Source of the DNA: Rhizobium sp. RU33A
Lineage (GTDB): Bacteria > Pseudomonadota > Alphaproteobacteria > Rhizobiales > Rhizobiaceae
Direction of reading: 5' to 3'
Assembly: GCF_900156055.1 (NCBI RefSeq)
Contig: NZ_FTMQ01000001.1
Span: 558,001-622,000, forward strand
DNA length: 64,000 bases
Shown one piece after another: positions 12,501 to 19,680 of the stretch (position 1 is its first letter; every line of letters starts with the position of its first letter). The notes under the pieces were generated by a model, which worked only from the letters and a program-made list of their open reading frames with translations, did not search any database and was not told where the DNA came from. The position numbers and the translations under genes are program-made.

Positions 12501-13629
12501 TCTATCGCAACTACTCCCAGCGAATACGAGCAGCGTGAATTACATCAAGCTGGTTCGCGATGGTAACGACTTGCTGGTCAAGGTCGATCTAGATGGCAAC
12601 GGCAATGCAAGTGCGCCGGAACTTGCCTATCGTCTCGTTGGAGGTAACGACCTAGCTTCGGTTGTCATCAACTACGGCGGTAGCAACAAGACATTCACCC
12701 GTCCGACTGGTGGATGGGTGGCCGCCGCCGACCCGATCATCCTCGATCTCGACCGGAACGGCTTCGACCTGTCTTCCATCGGCGCCGGCGTCACCTTCGA
12801 CATCGATGCCGATGGCAAGGCGGACCAGATCGCCTGGACCAGCGACGATGGCATCCTCGCCTATGACGTCGATGGCAACGGCCAGATCGACAACGGCTCG
12901 GAAATCTTCACGCCGGACTTCAATGGCGGGAAGTTTGCCAGCGGCGTGGCGGCTCTTGCCTCGCACGATACGAATGGCGATGGCAAGATCGATAGCGGTG
13001 ATGCTGCCTTTAAGGATCTGAAAATCTGGGTTGATGCCAACAATAACGGCATCAGCGACGAGGGCGAGCTGTCGAGCCTCTTCGACAATGGCGTCACGAG
13101 CATCTCGCTCACCACCGACAACACCGGCGGTCAGGAAGATGGTCAGACGGTCTTCTCGACGGGCACGTTCACCTTCGCGGATGGCTCGATCGGCGATTTC
13201 ATGGAAGTCGGCTTCGATACGATCTTCGGGTCGGATGCGGATCCGCTGACGGTCATGGGAACGGATGGCGATGACATCCTGCATGGCGGCATGGGCCAGG
13301 TGGTGATGACCGGCGGTGCCGGCAACGACACCTTCGTCTTTGACGGAACGGCGCTGGACGAGCTCGATGTGGCCGATGTCATCGCCGACTTCAACGGTGA
13401 CGGCGACGTGCTCGATGTCACGGCCCTGCTCGACAGCCTGCTTGGTGAACAGGCGTCTGCGGAGACCGCAGCCTCGCATCTGCGGGCAACGGTCGACGAC
13501 GGCAACACCACGGTCAGCGTCCAGACCGGTGCTGACACCTGGAAGGACGTCGTGGTCCTGCAGAACCACGACACCGCCATCAAGGTTCTGTTCGACGACA
13601 AGCATGCGGTCGTTACCCCGCACGACTAA
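3550..13629 (+). CDS. Giant type I-secreted, LapA-like repeat adhesin
   Basis: This 3,359-residue, very acidic protein has no Sec signal. The N-terminal ~150 residues (beta-rich segment about 78-137, then VAAG at 144-147) resemble a retention module with a dialanine site for a LapG-type protease. Next come T1SS-143-type repeats (about 200-1820), with four closely related modules at about 623-1420. A von Willebrand A domain follows at about 1825-2185, with the metal site DMSGS at 1834 and a roughly 190-residue insertion. Three Ig-like domains (2344-2651) precede RTX nonapeptides (2897-2958), a DxDxNG calcium-binding region (about 3062-3180), a second short RTX block near 3237 and a C-terminal secretion signal. 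AAGGGG precedes the ATG. The dedicated exporter genes follow. It probably mediates surface attachment and biofilm formation. Confidence 0.9.
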   Translation: MSIEDPRLSSIDNTSAADEFDSAVEQHLGFASETMEGIEVAQAETPDAGRTDRLPAQQPADVAAAVIPSEVTPDNENVVTLPAGIELDNLEFQVDGENLVLVLADGTEITVIGGAANIPTFVVGDVELPQVALFAALEESNINVAAGPDGTFSAQGAPISSRSFNDDPIGPGPEDLALADLLGDTSFGDELRTAQIFGGNGRPSITTPLTTSFIYDEAVIAGGDGVKIISGRLPFNAGPDSGTITAINFVGASDVNEGDGLKVLGGFTSGGRPITVTSLPAPTDAADLDFIALEGRDSAGNLVFTITVTNRVTGDFTFELVGKLEHPDAGQNGSQDDLDDLLRLGFTYTVTDRDGDSVTGSFNIDVQDDAPTIGAPVDGVVVEDTMSPRGDSPYEPELKLLYDGPDAGFKVSTAEGSLAIRWGADNDLKSEDVSDQNFGDDDPVGRTVSFTGLTEESTYEEIVEAIPVLAGLRSDGTPLDYRIERTVVNGVWNGGYQLIAFKDVPDRGEELDYKELRFSKDDFGGDVFIITLDPTTANGTYTFQLIGNLDHYEPVVIVDEPRGNDTVVVLPPSDTPVLQAVIFDGEVKPSFKPVDFLDFEIPFTATDSDGDSVNGTVTVRVEDDEPVARGEPLLFEVDEDDISTIGRDYPGESLGTSPNDGDERDGSFTGSEYSNGPGAATVSGNLRGIVDFGADNRLTQFSIIDEAAARTALTKLGLTSKGGPLSFDVIGDTLYAFVNAGQPGVEYNAGQDRLVFSLQVQWWGEFKFELHDQVDHDRPSFGADQNSDLQDILPLEDVTAIDFGALIQATDFDGDSTPLTGFVSITITDDVPELVRGASEDRTVDEDDISTLGDRYPGESLGTSPNDGNADGSFTGSQGNNQPGPAFLSGSLASLVKSGADESLTFSFINGDVARGMLESLGLSSKGAELSYEIRNGILYAFDNAGDDLGKSYDPQFGDRLVFELKLNGNGTYEFRLHDQLDHDLGKGENTDLQDGFRYKDVEAIDFGSVIKATDFDGDSVILKDAFSITIKDDVPELSGAKEERLVDEDDIKNGQSTGNFPNDGSGDGSFTGSQNSNGNGPANISGSLANLIKGGADDAVKFSFISEQTAVSALRDLGLSSQGVKLSYDIQGKTLYAYDNDAGNSGYGEGDRLVFKLTVNEDGSYTFELHDQLDHDLGQGENTDLQDGFRYKDVEAIDFGSIIKATDFDGDSVILKDAFSITIKDDVPELSGKEENRLVDEDDIKNGQSTGNSPNDGSGDGSFTGSQNSNGNGPANISGSLSNLIRGGADDTVNFSFISEQTAVSALRYLGLSSKGAELSYDIQGNTLYAYDNNDRNSDYGHGDRLVFKLTVNQDGSYTFELHDQLDHNRGKGENTDLQDDFRYKDVEAIDFGSIIKATDYDGDSVILKDAFSITIKDDVPTAVARNTDETLVVDESDKRQNDDVTGPLDVFRHVGMKGTDPDMSAQFAQQSNFVAATINGGADDDVNVDWALKINGGNGTASGLFTTEGRAIVLFFENGLIVGRYDRPNDGNTEVNSSDPAAFALHLSDNGTLSMVQYVSIKHDDPSDHDENNDANDGDLSTALQTLAGKVNAVLTVTDFDGDKAVSEVAVGDRIQFHDDGPSVKSGSLTIKVDEDGLSSAAPDASRPGEVAGNGFALVSGVAGTLTALFNFGADGAHATEAVTLQPTTLPVDSGLNSQGADVMIKVVGNTLTGYVAGTPERVVFEMKVYANGSYEFELKGQIDHESLDGVASGTNGEFDNAENAVSLDLSRFIVGKDGDGDTVTLTTGKLVIEIQDDIPVLTTANEAITVIAPEVVDPIPGKVANFVLVLDMSGSIDRDLSTLKAQVQDFLAKVSQSGAKDVRVHLVEFGEESSAVGTYDLIVNGAVQQTALNQALQDVRNLNDDGGTNYEAGLQQALQWIEGVASTSIDVTSTLKSFDANSGSGYDRAYIIGNGSKQIALVSGWNVPRDQLADLINANGSTTGGFGASSGLSDTDVDPGQMLRFDFGAFDDFDGPNGYANTENFSGIPVTSATFKLDDNNPGNTQFQYKIVFTDGTFQSSSVVVGNSSTDVVLSGSGANSGKTIAYVEFTVGYGYGDVDLQSVTTLATQPGTLPNADVNQLIFLSDGEPNMTNNGNANVSQAIAAIQNELTAIKTDGDTTGPDQAFKIEAFGINANNTGLVVLGNVEGGTSTNVNSSATLSAAMQSTLSGLAGTPGQTGQPAVGEFDLGDLVKVGADEVVTFGLKADTSALTAQALTVGAVALTYAVVGNVLTAKAGNVTVFTLSIAANGEGTFTLNKPLDGNAAKAIDFSSIIQAVDADGDGVSLTSEKFVITVTPPDTTPPTVVSISMADTALKIGDTSTVTITFSEKVVGFDNNDVTVEKGLLGPLSSADGGITWTAVFTPTTNIEDTTNVVTVGSGYTDVAGNDGTGRVGDNYTVDTKAPVVSSITMSDAALKIGDTSTVTITFSEKVVGFDNNDVTVEKGLLGPLSSADGGITWTAVFTPTTNIEDTTNVVTVGSGYTDVAGNDGTGRVGDNYTVDTKAPTVTITLADDNLTVGQTSLVTFTFSERVEGFSNADLEFENGTLTNVATSNGGLTWTATFTPTAGVNDASNVIRLKAGSVFDLAGNANADASVSGNIVIDTRPTDRDPTGQDKTVNLVEDVTYTFKTSDFGFQDADGHTFAGITVTPPAGTTAGKLMLGNSQISASQFVSAEQIAAGMLTWAPTDNVRSSTGDASFKFSVRDSSGASDGSPNSINLDMSGFNYSDLGDPSNSTFGVGSGYSNISVVGTSDSGGDWINFDIEGVRLSNLNFERSDNNMEIEIGAGNASRTITAINQFTSANAVETVYFGDASYAGYGLGNDGYNIRQGTDGGNGNSNDIIAGSAASEVINGGNGRDLLFGNGGNDTINGDSGNDLISGGLGIDIINGGEGDDVIAGGGGTDTLTGGSGRDRFVWGDELLSSENADRITDYRAQDDIIDLSQLLPANTSSVNYIKLVRDGNDLLVKVDLDGNGNASAPELAYRLVGGNDLASVVINYGGSNKTFTRPTGGWVAAADPIILDLDRNGFDLSSIGAGVTFDIDADGKADQIAWTSDDGILAYDVDGNGQIDNGSEIFTPDFNGGKFASGVAALASHDTNGDGKIDSGDAAFKDLKIWVDANNNGISDEGELSSLFDNGVTSISLTTDNTGGQEDGQTVFSTGTFTFADGSIGDFMEVGFDTIFGSDADPLTVMGTDGDDILHGGMGQVVMTGGAGNDTFVFDGTALDELDVADVIADFNGDGDVLDVTALLDSLLGEQASAETAASHLRATVDDGNTTVSVQTGADTWKDVVVLQNHDTAIKVLFDDKHAVVTPHD
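5417..7810 (+). repeat. Four tandem T1SS-143-type modules inside the adhesin
   Basis: Modules of about 580-620 bp begin near 5417, 6041, 6652 and 7231. Each carries VDEDDI, FTGS, a GLSSKG/GLTSKG-like motif, LHDQLDHD/LHDQVDHD, and ends with an ATDFDGDS-type motif and DDVP. The last two are nearly identical over most of their length at DNA level, and the first is the most divergent. This gradient points to recent expansion from the distal end. The repeats probably form extended beta-sandwich stalk units. Confidence 0.85.
10630..11196 (+). repeat. Perfect 264-bp direct duplication of an Ig-like domain
   Basis: Bases 10630-10893 and 10933-11196 are identical over 264 bp with a 303-bp period, that is one 101-residue Ig-like domain. 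Synonymous positions are unchanged, so the duplication is very recent or maintained by gene conversion. A third, diverged copy of the same domain follows at about 11194-11500. Confidence 0.97.
12238..12423 (+). repeat. RTX calcium-binding nonapeptide array in the adhesin
   Basis: Seven consecutive GGxGxDxUx-like nonapeptides are encoded here (for example GNGGNDTIN, GGEGDDVIA). Such arrays fold into a calcium-bound parallel beta roll after secretion. They sit just before the calcium-binding and C-terminal export region, as in other type I substrates. Confidence 0.92.
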
Positions 13630-13653
13630 GACAGATAGTGGTTTTACTAGGAG

Positions 13654-13685
13654 AAAGGGCGCCAGATCGGCGCCCTTTTTCTTTT
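13654..13685 (+). terminator. Rho-independent terminator after the adhesin gene
   Basis: A perfect stem GGGCGCC-agatc-GGCGCCC, extended by AAA/TTT, is followed by TTTTTCTTTT. It ends the adhesin transcript 25 bp after its stop, so the exporter genes probably have their own promoter in the following gap. Confidence 0.93.
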
Positions 13686-14089
13686 CACGGTTGTGCTGAA
13701 ATGGACTTTACTTGCCATCGATTCAAGATGGACTCTGACTTTGCGCATGCGTTGCTGCCCGTCGACGGTCACAGGCGCCTAAATGGGTGTTGCGAATTGG
13801 AGACAGTTCCATCGCATCTGCCGGATTTCACCTGGAAATACGGGGACTTTGTTGCACGGTTAACGTCGAAGCCCAGCAAAATGATTCGAATGACTTTGCG
13901 CAATAGTTGACCTTGGCCATGCAAGTTCGAAACTTCGAGTAATTCTTTTCTCGCGATCTCAAAAAACTCGATTTTCGTTCCAACAGATCAAAATTGGGTG
14001 CATCTTTTGGACATGCCGATTGGACTTCCCAGTGACCGGTGCCCCGGTATATAACGACCTCCAAGCAAGAATTGGGTAGGGGCAGACCT
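13686..14089 (+). other. 404-bp intergenic region before the exporter operon
   Basis: No convincing reading frame is seen on either strand; an antisense frame at 13828-14172 lacks codon bias and overlaps the next gene. A -10-like TATATAAC occurs at 14048-14055, about 35 bp before the TTG start of the outer-membrane channel gene, but no well-spaced -35 hexamer was found. It probably holds the promoter of the four-gene export operon. Confidence 0.4.
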
Positions 14090-15523
14090 TTGTTTACCAG
14101 AAAGACTTTATTCGCAGCCTTGTACACCTCGGCAGCCTTTGCCATTGCGTCTGTTGCACCTGCGAGCGCCATGTCGCTTCAGGAGGCCATTCAAAAGGCT
14201 CTGACGACCAACCCGCAGATTTCCCAGGCGGTGCAGAACCGCGAGGCGGTCGAGTTCGAACTGCGTCAGGCGCGCGGTCTCTATCTCCCGTCGATCGATC
14301 TGGAGGCGAGCGTGGGAAAGCGGCGGCTCTCGAACGACAGCACGGGAACCCTGACGCGGGACTACGAGGATTTTAATTCGTCCGAGGTCGGTCTCACGGT
14401 CACCCAGCGGCTCCTGGATGGCGGCGGCCGCCGGGCCCAGGTCGATCAGCAGGCCTCGCGCGTTGACGGTGCGTCCTTCCGTGTTCTGGAGCGTTCGGAG
14501 ACGATCGCCCTGCAGGTCGTTCAGGACTATCTCGAATACATCCTCCAGGCCAAGATCGTCGGTGTGGCGCAGCAGAACGTCTCGTTCCACAACGGCATTC
14601 TCTCTGACATCAACCAGGGGATCTCGGGTGGCGCGCTGACGGAAGTCGACGCGGTCCAGGGGCGTGAGCGTCTCGCGGCCGCTCAGGCCCGCCTGCGTGA
14701 AGCTCAGGAGGAGTTGGAACTCACCAAGATCCGCTTCCTGAAGACGGTCGGCGAGCCGATCGTGAATGCAAAAGTTCCGGGTTCCGTTGCCAAGTTCATC
14801 CCGCGCACACTGGATGACGCCATCGCAACCGCAAAATCCAACAATCCGCGCATCTATTCGGCCCGCGCCGACATCGATGCTGCTGACGCTGCAGTGCGTG
14901 CTGCTCGCTCCAATTACGCCCCGACCGTCGATCTGGAAGGTCGTGCCAGCGTCGGCAATGATGTAGGCACCAGCCAGGGCAATACCAACGACGTTCAGGT
15001 GCGCCTGGTCGCCCGCTGGAACCTCTACCGCGGTGGTATCGACCAGGCCCGCGAGCAGGAGCAGATCCGCCGCGCCAGCGAACAGCGCTATGCGTCCGAT
15101 CAGGTTCATCGCGAGATCGAAGAGTCTGTGCGTTCGGCTTGGAATGAGCGCCGCAGCCGCGGCGAGCTCTCCCAGATCCTGAACTCGCAGTCCTCCCAGA
15201 ATGCGCAGCTCGTTTCGTCTTACGGCGAACAGTTCAAGATCGGCCAGCGCTCGCTTCTGGATGTTCTCGACGCGCAGAACACCCGTTTCAACACCAGCAT
15301 CGTCGCCGAAACGGCCCGCGTCGCAGCTCTGTTTGCGGAGTACAAGATCTTGGCGGCTTCTGGCTCCCTGCTGAAGACCATGAATGCGAAGCCGGTGGGT
15401 CAGACCGACGCTTACGCGCGCAACGAATTCTCCGTGAAGACGACCCCGAATGGGGCCTATGTCGAGCGGGATCCGCGGCAAAAGGCGGGAATTCCGATGG
15501 ACCTCCTGGCGCCGCTCCAGTAA
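14090..15523 (+). CDS. TolC-family outer-membrane channel of the adhesin exporter
   Basis: This 477-aa protein has a cleavable signal peptide (FTRKTLFAAL through APASA, then MSLQEAIQ) and two outer-membrane efflux repeats rich in coiled-coil helices, typical of TolC/LapE. It should form the trimeric outer-membrane duct that holds or releases the adhesin. The start is taken as TTG at 14090 because AGGGG lies 8 bp upstream and the signal peptide begins there. GTG at 14039 would add 17 residues that do not look like signal sequence. It is the first of four genes in one direction (channel, ABC exporter, adaptor, RHH-PAS protein). Confidence 0.9.
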   Translation: MFTRKTLFAALYTSAAFAIASVAPASAMSLQEAIQKALTTNPQISQAVQNREAVEFELRQARGLYLPSIDLEASVGKRRLSNDSTGTLTRDYEDFNSSEVGLTVTQRLLDGGGRRAQVDQQASRVDGASFRVLERSETIALQVVQDYLEYILQAKIVGVAQQNVSFHNGILSDINQGISGGALTEVDAVQGRERLAAAQARLREAQEELELTKIRFLKTVGEPIVNAKVPGSVAKFIPRTLDDAIATAKSNNPRIYSARADIDAADAAVRAARSNYAPTVDLEGRASVGNDVGTSQGNTNDVQVRLVARWNLYRGGIDQAREQEQIRRASEQRYASDQVHREIEESVRSAWNERRSRGELSQILNSQSSQNAQLVSSYGEQFKIGQRSLLDVLDAQNTRFNTSIVAETARVAALFAEYKILAASGSLLKTMNAKPVGQTDAYARNEFSVKTTPNGAYVERDPRQKAGIPMDLLAPLQ

Positions 15524-15544
15524 ACGCCCATCCGATAGGATGAC

Positions 15545-17698
15545 ATGTTAAATTCGTTGATCGAACCGGCGGGCCCTCGTGCCCGCCTGAGCTTTCGTGC
15601 GTCATTCAAGGCTGTCGCCACATTTTACGGTCGGCCCAGCTCCGATACCGTGCTTTTCTCAGGTCTGCCGGACGAAATTGTTGAATCTCTCGAACTCGAC
15701 GATGTGGAACATGTCGCCGAGCGCATTGGCCTGCAGGTCATGCGGATTGGCGAACGTGCGATCCGCGAAAACGATTTTGACTGTCCGGCAATCGTCGTGC
15801 TCAAGGATGGCGGCACGCTGCCCTTGCTCGAGGTCAGTGAAGACGGTGTCTACACGCTCGATATCCGCGAAGGCATCGCTTCGGCGCGGCTGACGCACCA
15901 GGAGCTTCTGGCGCTCGGTCCGGAATTCCTGTTCGCCTTCACGCTCTTTTATCGGAACGACAGTGAAAACGCGCATATCGGTAGCGCGGATGAGATCGAG
16001 AAGCGCCATTGGCTTGTGCGGGCGCTGATGCCCTATTGGCGCACCTATCTGCGGGTCATCCTTGCGGCACTGTTCATCAACCTGATCGCGCTTGCCTCGC
16101 CGCTCTTCACAATGAACGTTTACGACCGCGTATTGCCCAACAAGGCAATACCCACCTTGTGGGTGCTCGCGGCCGGCATCATGCTCGCCTATCTCTTCGA
16201 CTATCTGCTGAAGGAAGCGCGCGCCTCGCTGATCGACCACGCCGGCCGCAACGCCGACCTGCGTCTGTCGCAGATGATCTTCGACAAGGTGCTCAACACC
16301 ACGCTTGCCTCGCGTCCACTGTCGACGGGCGAATATGCCAACCGCGTCATGCAATACGAGTTTGTGCGTGAGTTCTTCACCTCGAACACGATCGGTCTGA
16401 TGATCGATACGGCCTTCGTCTTCATCTTCCTGATTGTCATCTATCTGATCTCCGGCTGGCTTGCGATCATTCCGGCCGTTGCGCTGATCCTCTCCATCGC
16501 GATCGGCCTTCGCGCCCAGGCCCAGATCGGCCATCGCATGGCGGCGGCCTCCAACGAGGCATCGAAGCGGCAGGCGCTTCTGATAGAAACGATCTCCACC
16601 ATCGAAACGCTGAAAAGCCTGCGCGCCGAAGCGACCATGCTGCGTCGCTGGCAGGAGTTGATGAAGCATTCGAGCCGGACCAGCGAAGAGATCAAGCACA
16701 TCTCGACCAATGCCATCAACCTGACGGCACTGATCCAGCAGATTGTCGGCGTACTGATCGTGATCGCGGGCACTTACGAATTCTCGGAAGGGCGCCTCGC
16801 CATGGGCGCGATCATCGCCACCGTGATGCTTGCGAGCCGTGCCGGCGCGCCGCTCGGCCAGATCGCCATGACGCTCGCGCGTTTTCGTCAGGCGACGCTG
16901 TCGCTCAGAATTCTCGATCAGGTGATGGAGCAGCCCGAGGATCGGCCGTCGACGGTCGGTTTCGTCAACCGCGAGATCAAGCAAGGCGGTTTCAGTTTCC
17001 AGGATGTGAACTTTCAGTATCCGGGCTCGGACAATCCAGTTATCAGCAAGCTGTCCCTGACCGTCGCGCCCGGTGAAAAGGTCGGCATCATTGGCCGGAT
17101 CGGTTCCGGCAAGACGACGCTTGGCCGTCTGCTCGATGGTCTCTTCGTCCCGACGGACGGGCGCGTTCTGATCGATGGCGTCGATATTCGCCAGTATCAT
17201 ATGTCTGAGGTTCGCTCGGCCGTCGCTGTCGCGGGTCAATCCTCGGATCTTTTCTCCGGGACGGTCAAGGAGAACCTCCTGATCGGTCGCGCGGATGCCA
17301 CCGACGAGGAACTGCTTGAAGTGGCCCGCATGACCGGCGTGGAAGACTTCGTCTCGCGCCATCCCCGCGGCTTCGACATGCCTGTCGGTGAGCGCGGTTC
17401 CAACCTCTCGAGCGGCCAGAAACAGGCCATGACGATCGCACGTCTCTTGCTGACGAAACCGAAGATCGTTTTCCTCGACGAGCCCTCGGGCGCCATGGAT
17501 CTGGCCAGCGAGCGCCATCTGATCAACCGGTTGTCGAGCGCCTTCGACAAGAACACCACGCTTCTGATTGCCACCCATCGCTTCACCATGCTCGATCTCG
17601 TTGATCGTCTGATCGTCCTCGACAAGGGCCGTGTAGTGGCCGACGGGCCGAAGCATCAGGTTATCGAAGCCATGCAGAAGAAGGGCGTGAAGCCATGA
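15545..17698 (+). CDS. Type I secretion ABC exporter (permease/ATPase), LapB-like
   Basis: This 717-aa protein is built as N-terminal C39-peptidase-like domain (about 1-150), six-helix ABC transmembrane domain (about 160-440) and nucleotide-binding domain. The ATPase motifs are GRIGSGKTT (Walker A), LSSGQKQ (signature) and IVFLDEPSGAMD (Walker B). I do not see a catalytic cysteine motif in the N-terminal domain, which fits exporters of RTX adhesins that bind but do not cleave their substrate. It lies 21 bp after the channel gene, and its last codons overlap the adaptor gene by 4 bp (ATGA), indicating translational coupling. It powers one-step export of the adhesin across both membranes. Confidence 0.93.
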   Translation: MLNSLIEPAGPRARLSFRASFKAVATFYGRPSSDTVLFSGLPDEIVESLELDDVEHVAERIGLQVMRIGERAIRENDFDCPAIVVLKDGGTLPLLEVSEDGVYTLDIREGIASARLTHQELLALGPEFLFAFTLFYRNDSENAHIGSADEIEKRHWLVRALMPYWRTYLRVILAALFINLIALASPLFTMNVYDRVLPNKAIPTLWVLAAGIMLAYLFDYLLKEARASLIDHAGRNADLRLSQMIFDKVLNTTLASRPLSTGEYANRVMQYEFVREFFTSNTIGLMIDTAFVFIFLIVIYLISGWLAIIPAVALILSIAIGLRAQAQIGHRMAAASNEASKRQALLIETISTIETLKSLRAEATMLRRWQELMKHSSRTSEEIKHISTNAINLTALIQQIVGVLIVIAGTYEFSEGRLAMGAIIATVMLASRAGAPLGQIAMTLARFRQATLSLRILDQVMEQPEDRPSTVGFVNREIKQGGFSFQDVNFQYPGSDNPVISKLSLTVAPGEKVGIIGRIGSGKTTLGRLLDGLFVPTDGRVLIDGVDIRQYHMSEVRSAVAVAGQSSDLFSGTVKENLLIGRADATDEELLEVARMTGVEDFVSRHPRGFDMPVGERGSNLSSGQKQAMTIARLLLTKPKIVFLDEPSGAMDLASERHLINRLSSAFDKNTTLLIATHRFTMLDLVDRLIVLDKGRVVADGPKHQVIEAMQKKGVKP

Positions 17699-18987
17699 GC
17701 CGCCCGGTTGCCGACACGCCTCCATTCATGGCCCGCATGATCGTGTTTCTCGTGGCGTCCCTCATCGTGCTTTTTCTGGCATGGGCTGCAATCGCCGAAA
17801 TTGACGAGATCGCAAGAGGGGAAGGAAAGGTCGTTCCCGTTTCCAAGACACAGATCGTGCAGTCGTCCGAAGCAGGCGTGGTCGAAACCATCGCCGTACA
17901 GGTCGGTCAGGTCGTACGGAAGGGTGAACTGATCGTCCAGCTCAACAACACGACGACGGAATCGTCGCTCGGTGAGTCCGTCGCGAAGGCACGCGCCCTT
18001 GGCGCCAAGATTGCGCGCCTGGCGCTGGAAGAGGCCGGCTCCTACGACGTCGCTTTCGTCTGTCCGGACGACGTTCTGTCCGTCGCCAGCCAGGTTTGCG
18101 CAAATGAGGAGCAGCTCTTTGCCGCGAACAAGGCATCCTACATCAACAAGGCGGGCGTGCTTCGGGAGCGCGTGCGTCAGCGCGAAAACGAACTGAGCGA
18201 GGCTCAGGCCAATATCGTGCGCCTCGAGCAGAACATCACCCAGGCGACGCGGCAATACGATCTGATGAGCCCGCTCGCCAAGAAAGGCCTTGTGGCACAG
18301 ACCGAGCTGATTGCGCTTGAGCGCGAACTGACTGATCAGCGCGGCCAGATCACGGTCTATCAGGAGAGCCTCGAGCGGCTGCGCGGCGCAGTAGAGGAAG
18401 CGCGTCTTCAGGTGGAGGAACTGGCGCTTCAGCTGCGTCAGCAGGCATTGACGGAAAAGGCACAGACCCTCGCGGAACTCTCGGTCATCGACGAAACGAT
18501 CCGCGGCGCGACCGATCGTGTCAGCCGAACCGATATCCGCTCCCCGGTGGATGGCATCGTCAACACGCTCGAGGTCAATACGATCGGCGCCTATGTCGAC
18601 CCCGGCACCGTGGTCGCCGGCATTGTCCCCACCGCAGATACGCTTCTGATCGAAGCCAAGATTTCACCGCGTGACGTCGCATTCGTGACGCGCGGTCAGA
18701 AGGCGATCGTGAAAGTCACGGCTTACGACTTCTCGATATTCGGCGGCCTGGAAGGCGTGGTGACCAATATCTCCGCCGACAGTATTGTCGACAAGGACAA
18801 GGGTGAGACCTTCTATCTGGTCCAGGTCAAAACAGACCAGTCCGAGCTGATGCGCGGCGAAAAGAGCTATCCCATCATTCCGGGCATGGTCGCCTCGGCG
18901 GAAATCATGACCGGTCGCAAAACCATCCTGAGCTATCTGATGAAGCCGATCAACAAGGCGCAATCCGTCGCCCTGACCGAGCGGTGA
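17695..18987 (+). CDS. HlyD-family membrane fusion (adaptor) protein, LapC-like
   Basis: The 430-aa protein has one N-terminal transmembrane helix (about residues 14-34), a split lipoyl-like domain (VVPVSKTQIVQSSEAGVVE and DIRSPVDGIVNT), and a long periplasmic coiled coil (about 150-270) that reaches toward the outer-membrane channel. A beta-barrel and the conserved C-terminal HlyD region (GMVASAEIMTGRKTILSYLMKP) follow. The start codon overlaps the stop of the ABC exporter. This is the periplasmic bridge of the type I secretion complex. Confidence 0.93.
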   Translation: MSRPVADTPPFMARMIVFLVASLIVLFLAWAAIAEIDEIARGEGKVVPVSKTQIVQSSEAGVVETIAVQVGQVVRKGELIVQLNNTTTESSLGESVAKARALGAKIARLALEEAGSYDVAFVCPDDVLSVASQVCANEEQLFAANKASYINKAGVLRERVRQRENELSEAQANIVRLEQNITQATRQYDLMSPLAKKGLVAQTELIALERELTDQRGQITVYQESLERLRGAVEEARLQVEELALQLRQQALTEKAQTLAELSVIDETIRGATDRVSRTDIRSPVDGIVNTLEVNTIGAYVDPGTVVAGIVPTADTLLIEAKISPRDVAFVTRGQKAIVKVTAYDFSIFGGLEGVVTNISADSIVDKDKGETFYLVQVKTDQSELMRGEKSYPIIPGMVASAEIMTGRKTILSYLMKPINKAQSVALTER

Positions 18988-18990
18988 GCC

Positions 18991-19647
18991 ATGGCCCTTT
19001 CCGATCGGCAAGCGTCTTACTCAGAACCGGCCGAATTGAACCCGGCCGCGATGCGGCATGTCGAGGAGCATGACGCGGAACCGAAATTTCGCGCGATCAT
19101 CGGCAAGGGCGGCGCGCGCCGGGGTATCCGCCTGGAAAGCGTGTACTGGGACGGCCTCGCCTGGCTGCTGAGCGGTTCTCGGCAATCTCTGGGCGATGTG
19201 GTGGAGCAGGCTGCCGGCCAGATGGGCGAGAATGGCAATCTGGCATCCACGCTGCGCGTGCTTGCATTTCGCTGGATGTGGCGTCGGCTGTCGCTGATGG
19301 AGAATGTCTATTCGGTTGAAAATCTGAATGCGCTGATCCAGGCCTGCCCGACGCCTGCCATCGTCCTTACGCGTGACAAAAAGATCCAGTTTTTCAACGA
19401 ACCCTTCATGACAATGCTGAAGCAGAAGCTTGTGCTGGGCAATATCGCCCAGCTGTCGGCGGGCTTCCGCTTTGTTCTCGACACGCAGGTCGATGAAGCG
19501 CTGCAGAGCCTTTCGTCAAAGGGCAAGATGATAACGACCGGTTTCACGGCAACCTGCGCCGGAAAGCAGCTGACCGGCCAGATGAACCTCGCCATGGCGC
19601 CGAGCCATCAGAAGCAGATGGTCATCGGCTACGTCGTCCGGGGCTGA
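18991..19647 (+). CDS. Ribbon-helix-helix domain protein with PAS-like C-terminal domain
   Basis: This 218-aa protein starts 3 bp after the adaptor gene and so belongs to the exporter operon. Residues about 28-70 (FRAIIGKGGARRGIRLESVYWDGL and following) look like an RHH_4-type ribbon-helix-helix DNA-binding domain. Residues about 105-218 (ACPTPAIVLTRDKKIQFFN onward) look like a PAS fold. This combination suggests a small transcription factor whose DNA binding responds to a sensed ligand or to partner binding. Its place beside the adhesin exporter and protease suggests control of the system. The domain assignment is by eye; target and ligand are unknown. Confidence 0.7.
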   Translation: MALSDRQASYSEPAELNPAAMRHVEEHDAEPKFRAIIGKGGARRGIRLESVYWDGLAWLLSGSRQSLGDVVEQAAGQMGENGNLASTLRVLAFRWMWRRLSLMENVYSVENLNALIQACPTPAIVLTRDKKIQFFNEPFMTMLKQKLVLGNIAQLSAGFRFVLDTQVDEALQSLSSKGKMITTGFTATCAGKQLTGQMNLAMAPSHQKQMVIGYVVRG

Positions 19648-19680
19648 AGTCGAGCTGCACGGCTGGAGCAGAAGATCCGT

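Noticed and set aside
15659..17725. A 688-codon frame antisense to the ABC exporter.
   Set aside because: Shadow of a GC-rich gene with intact Walker motifs on the sense strand.
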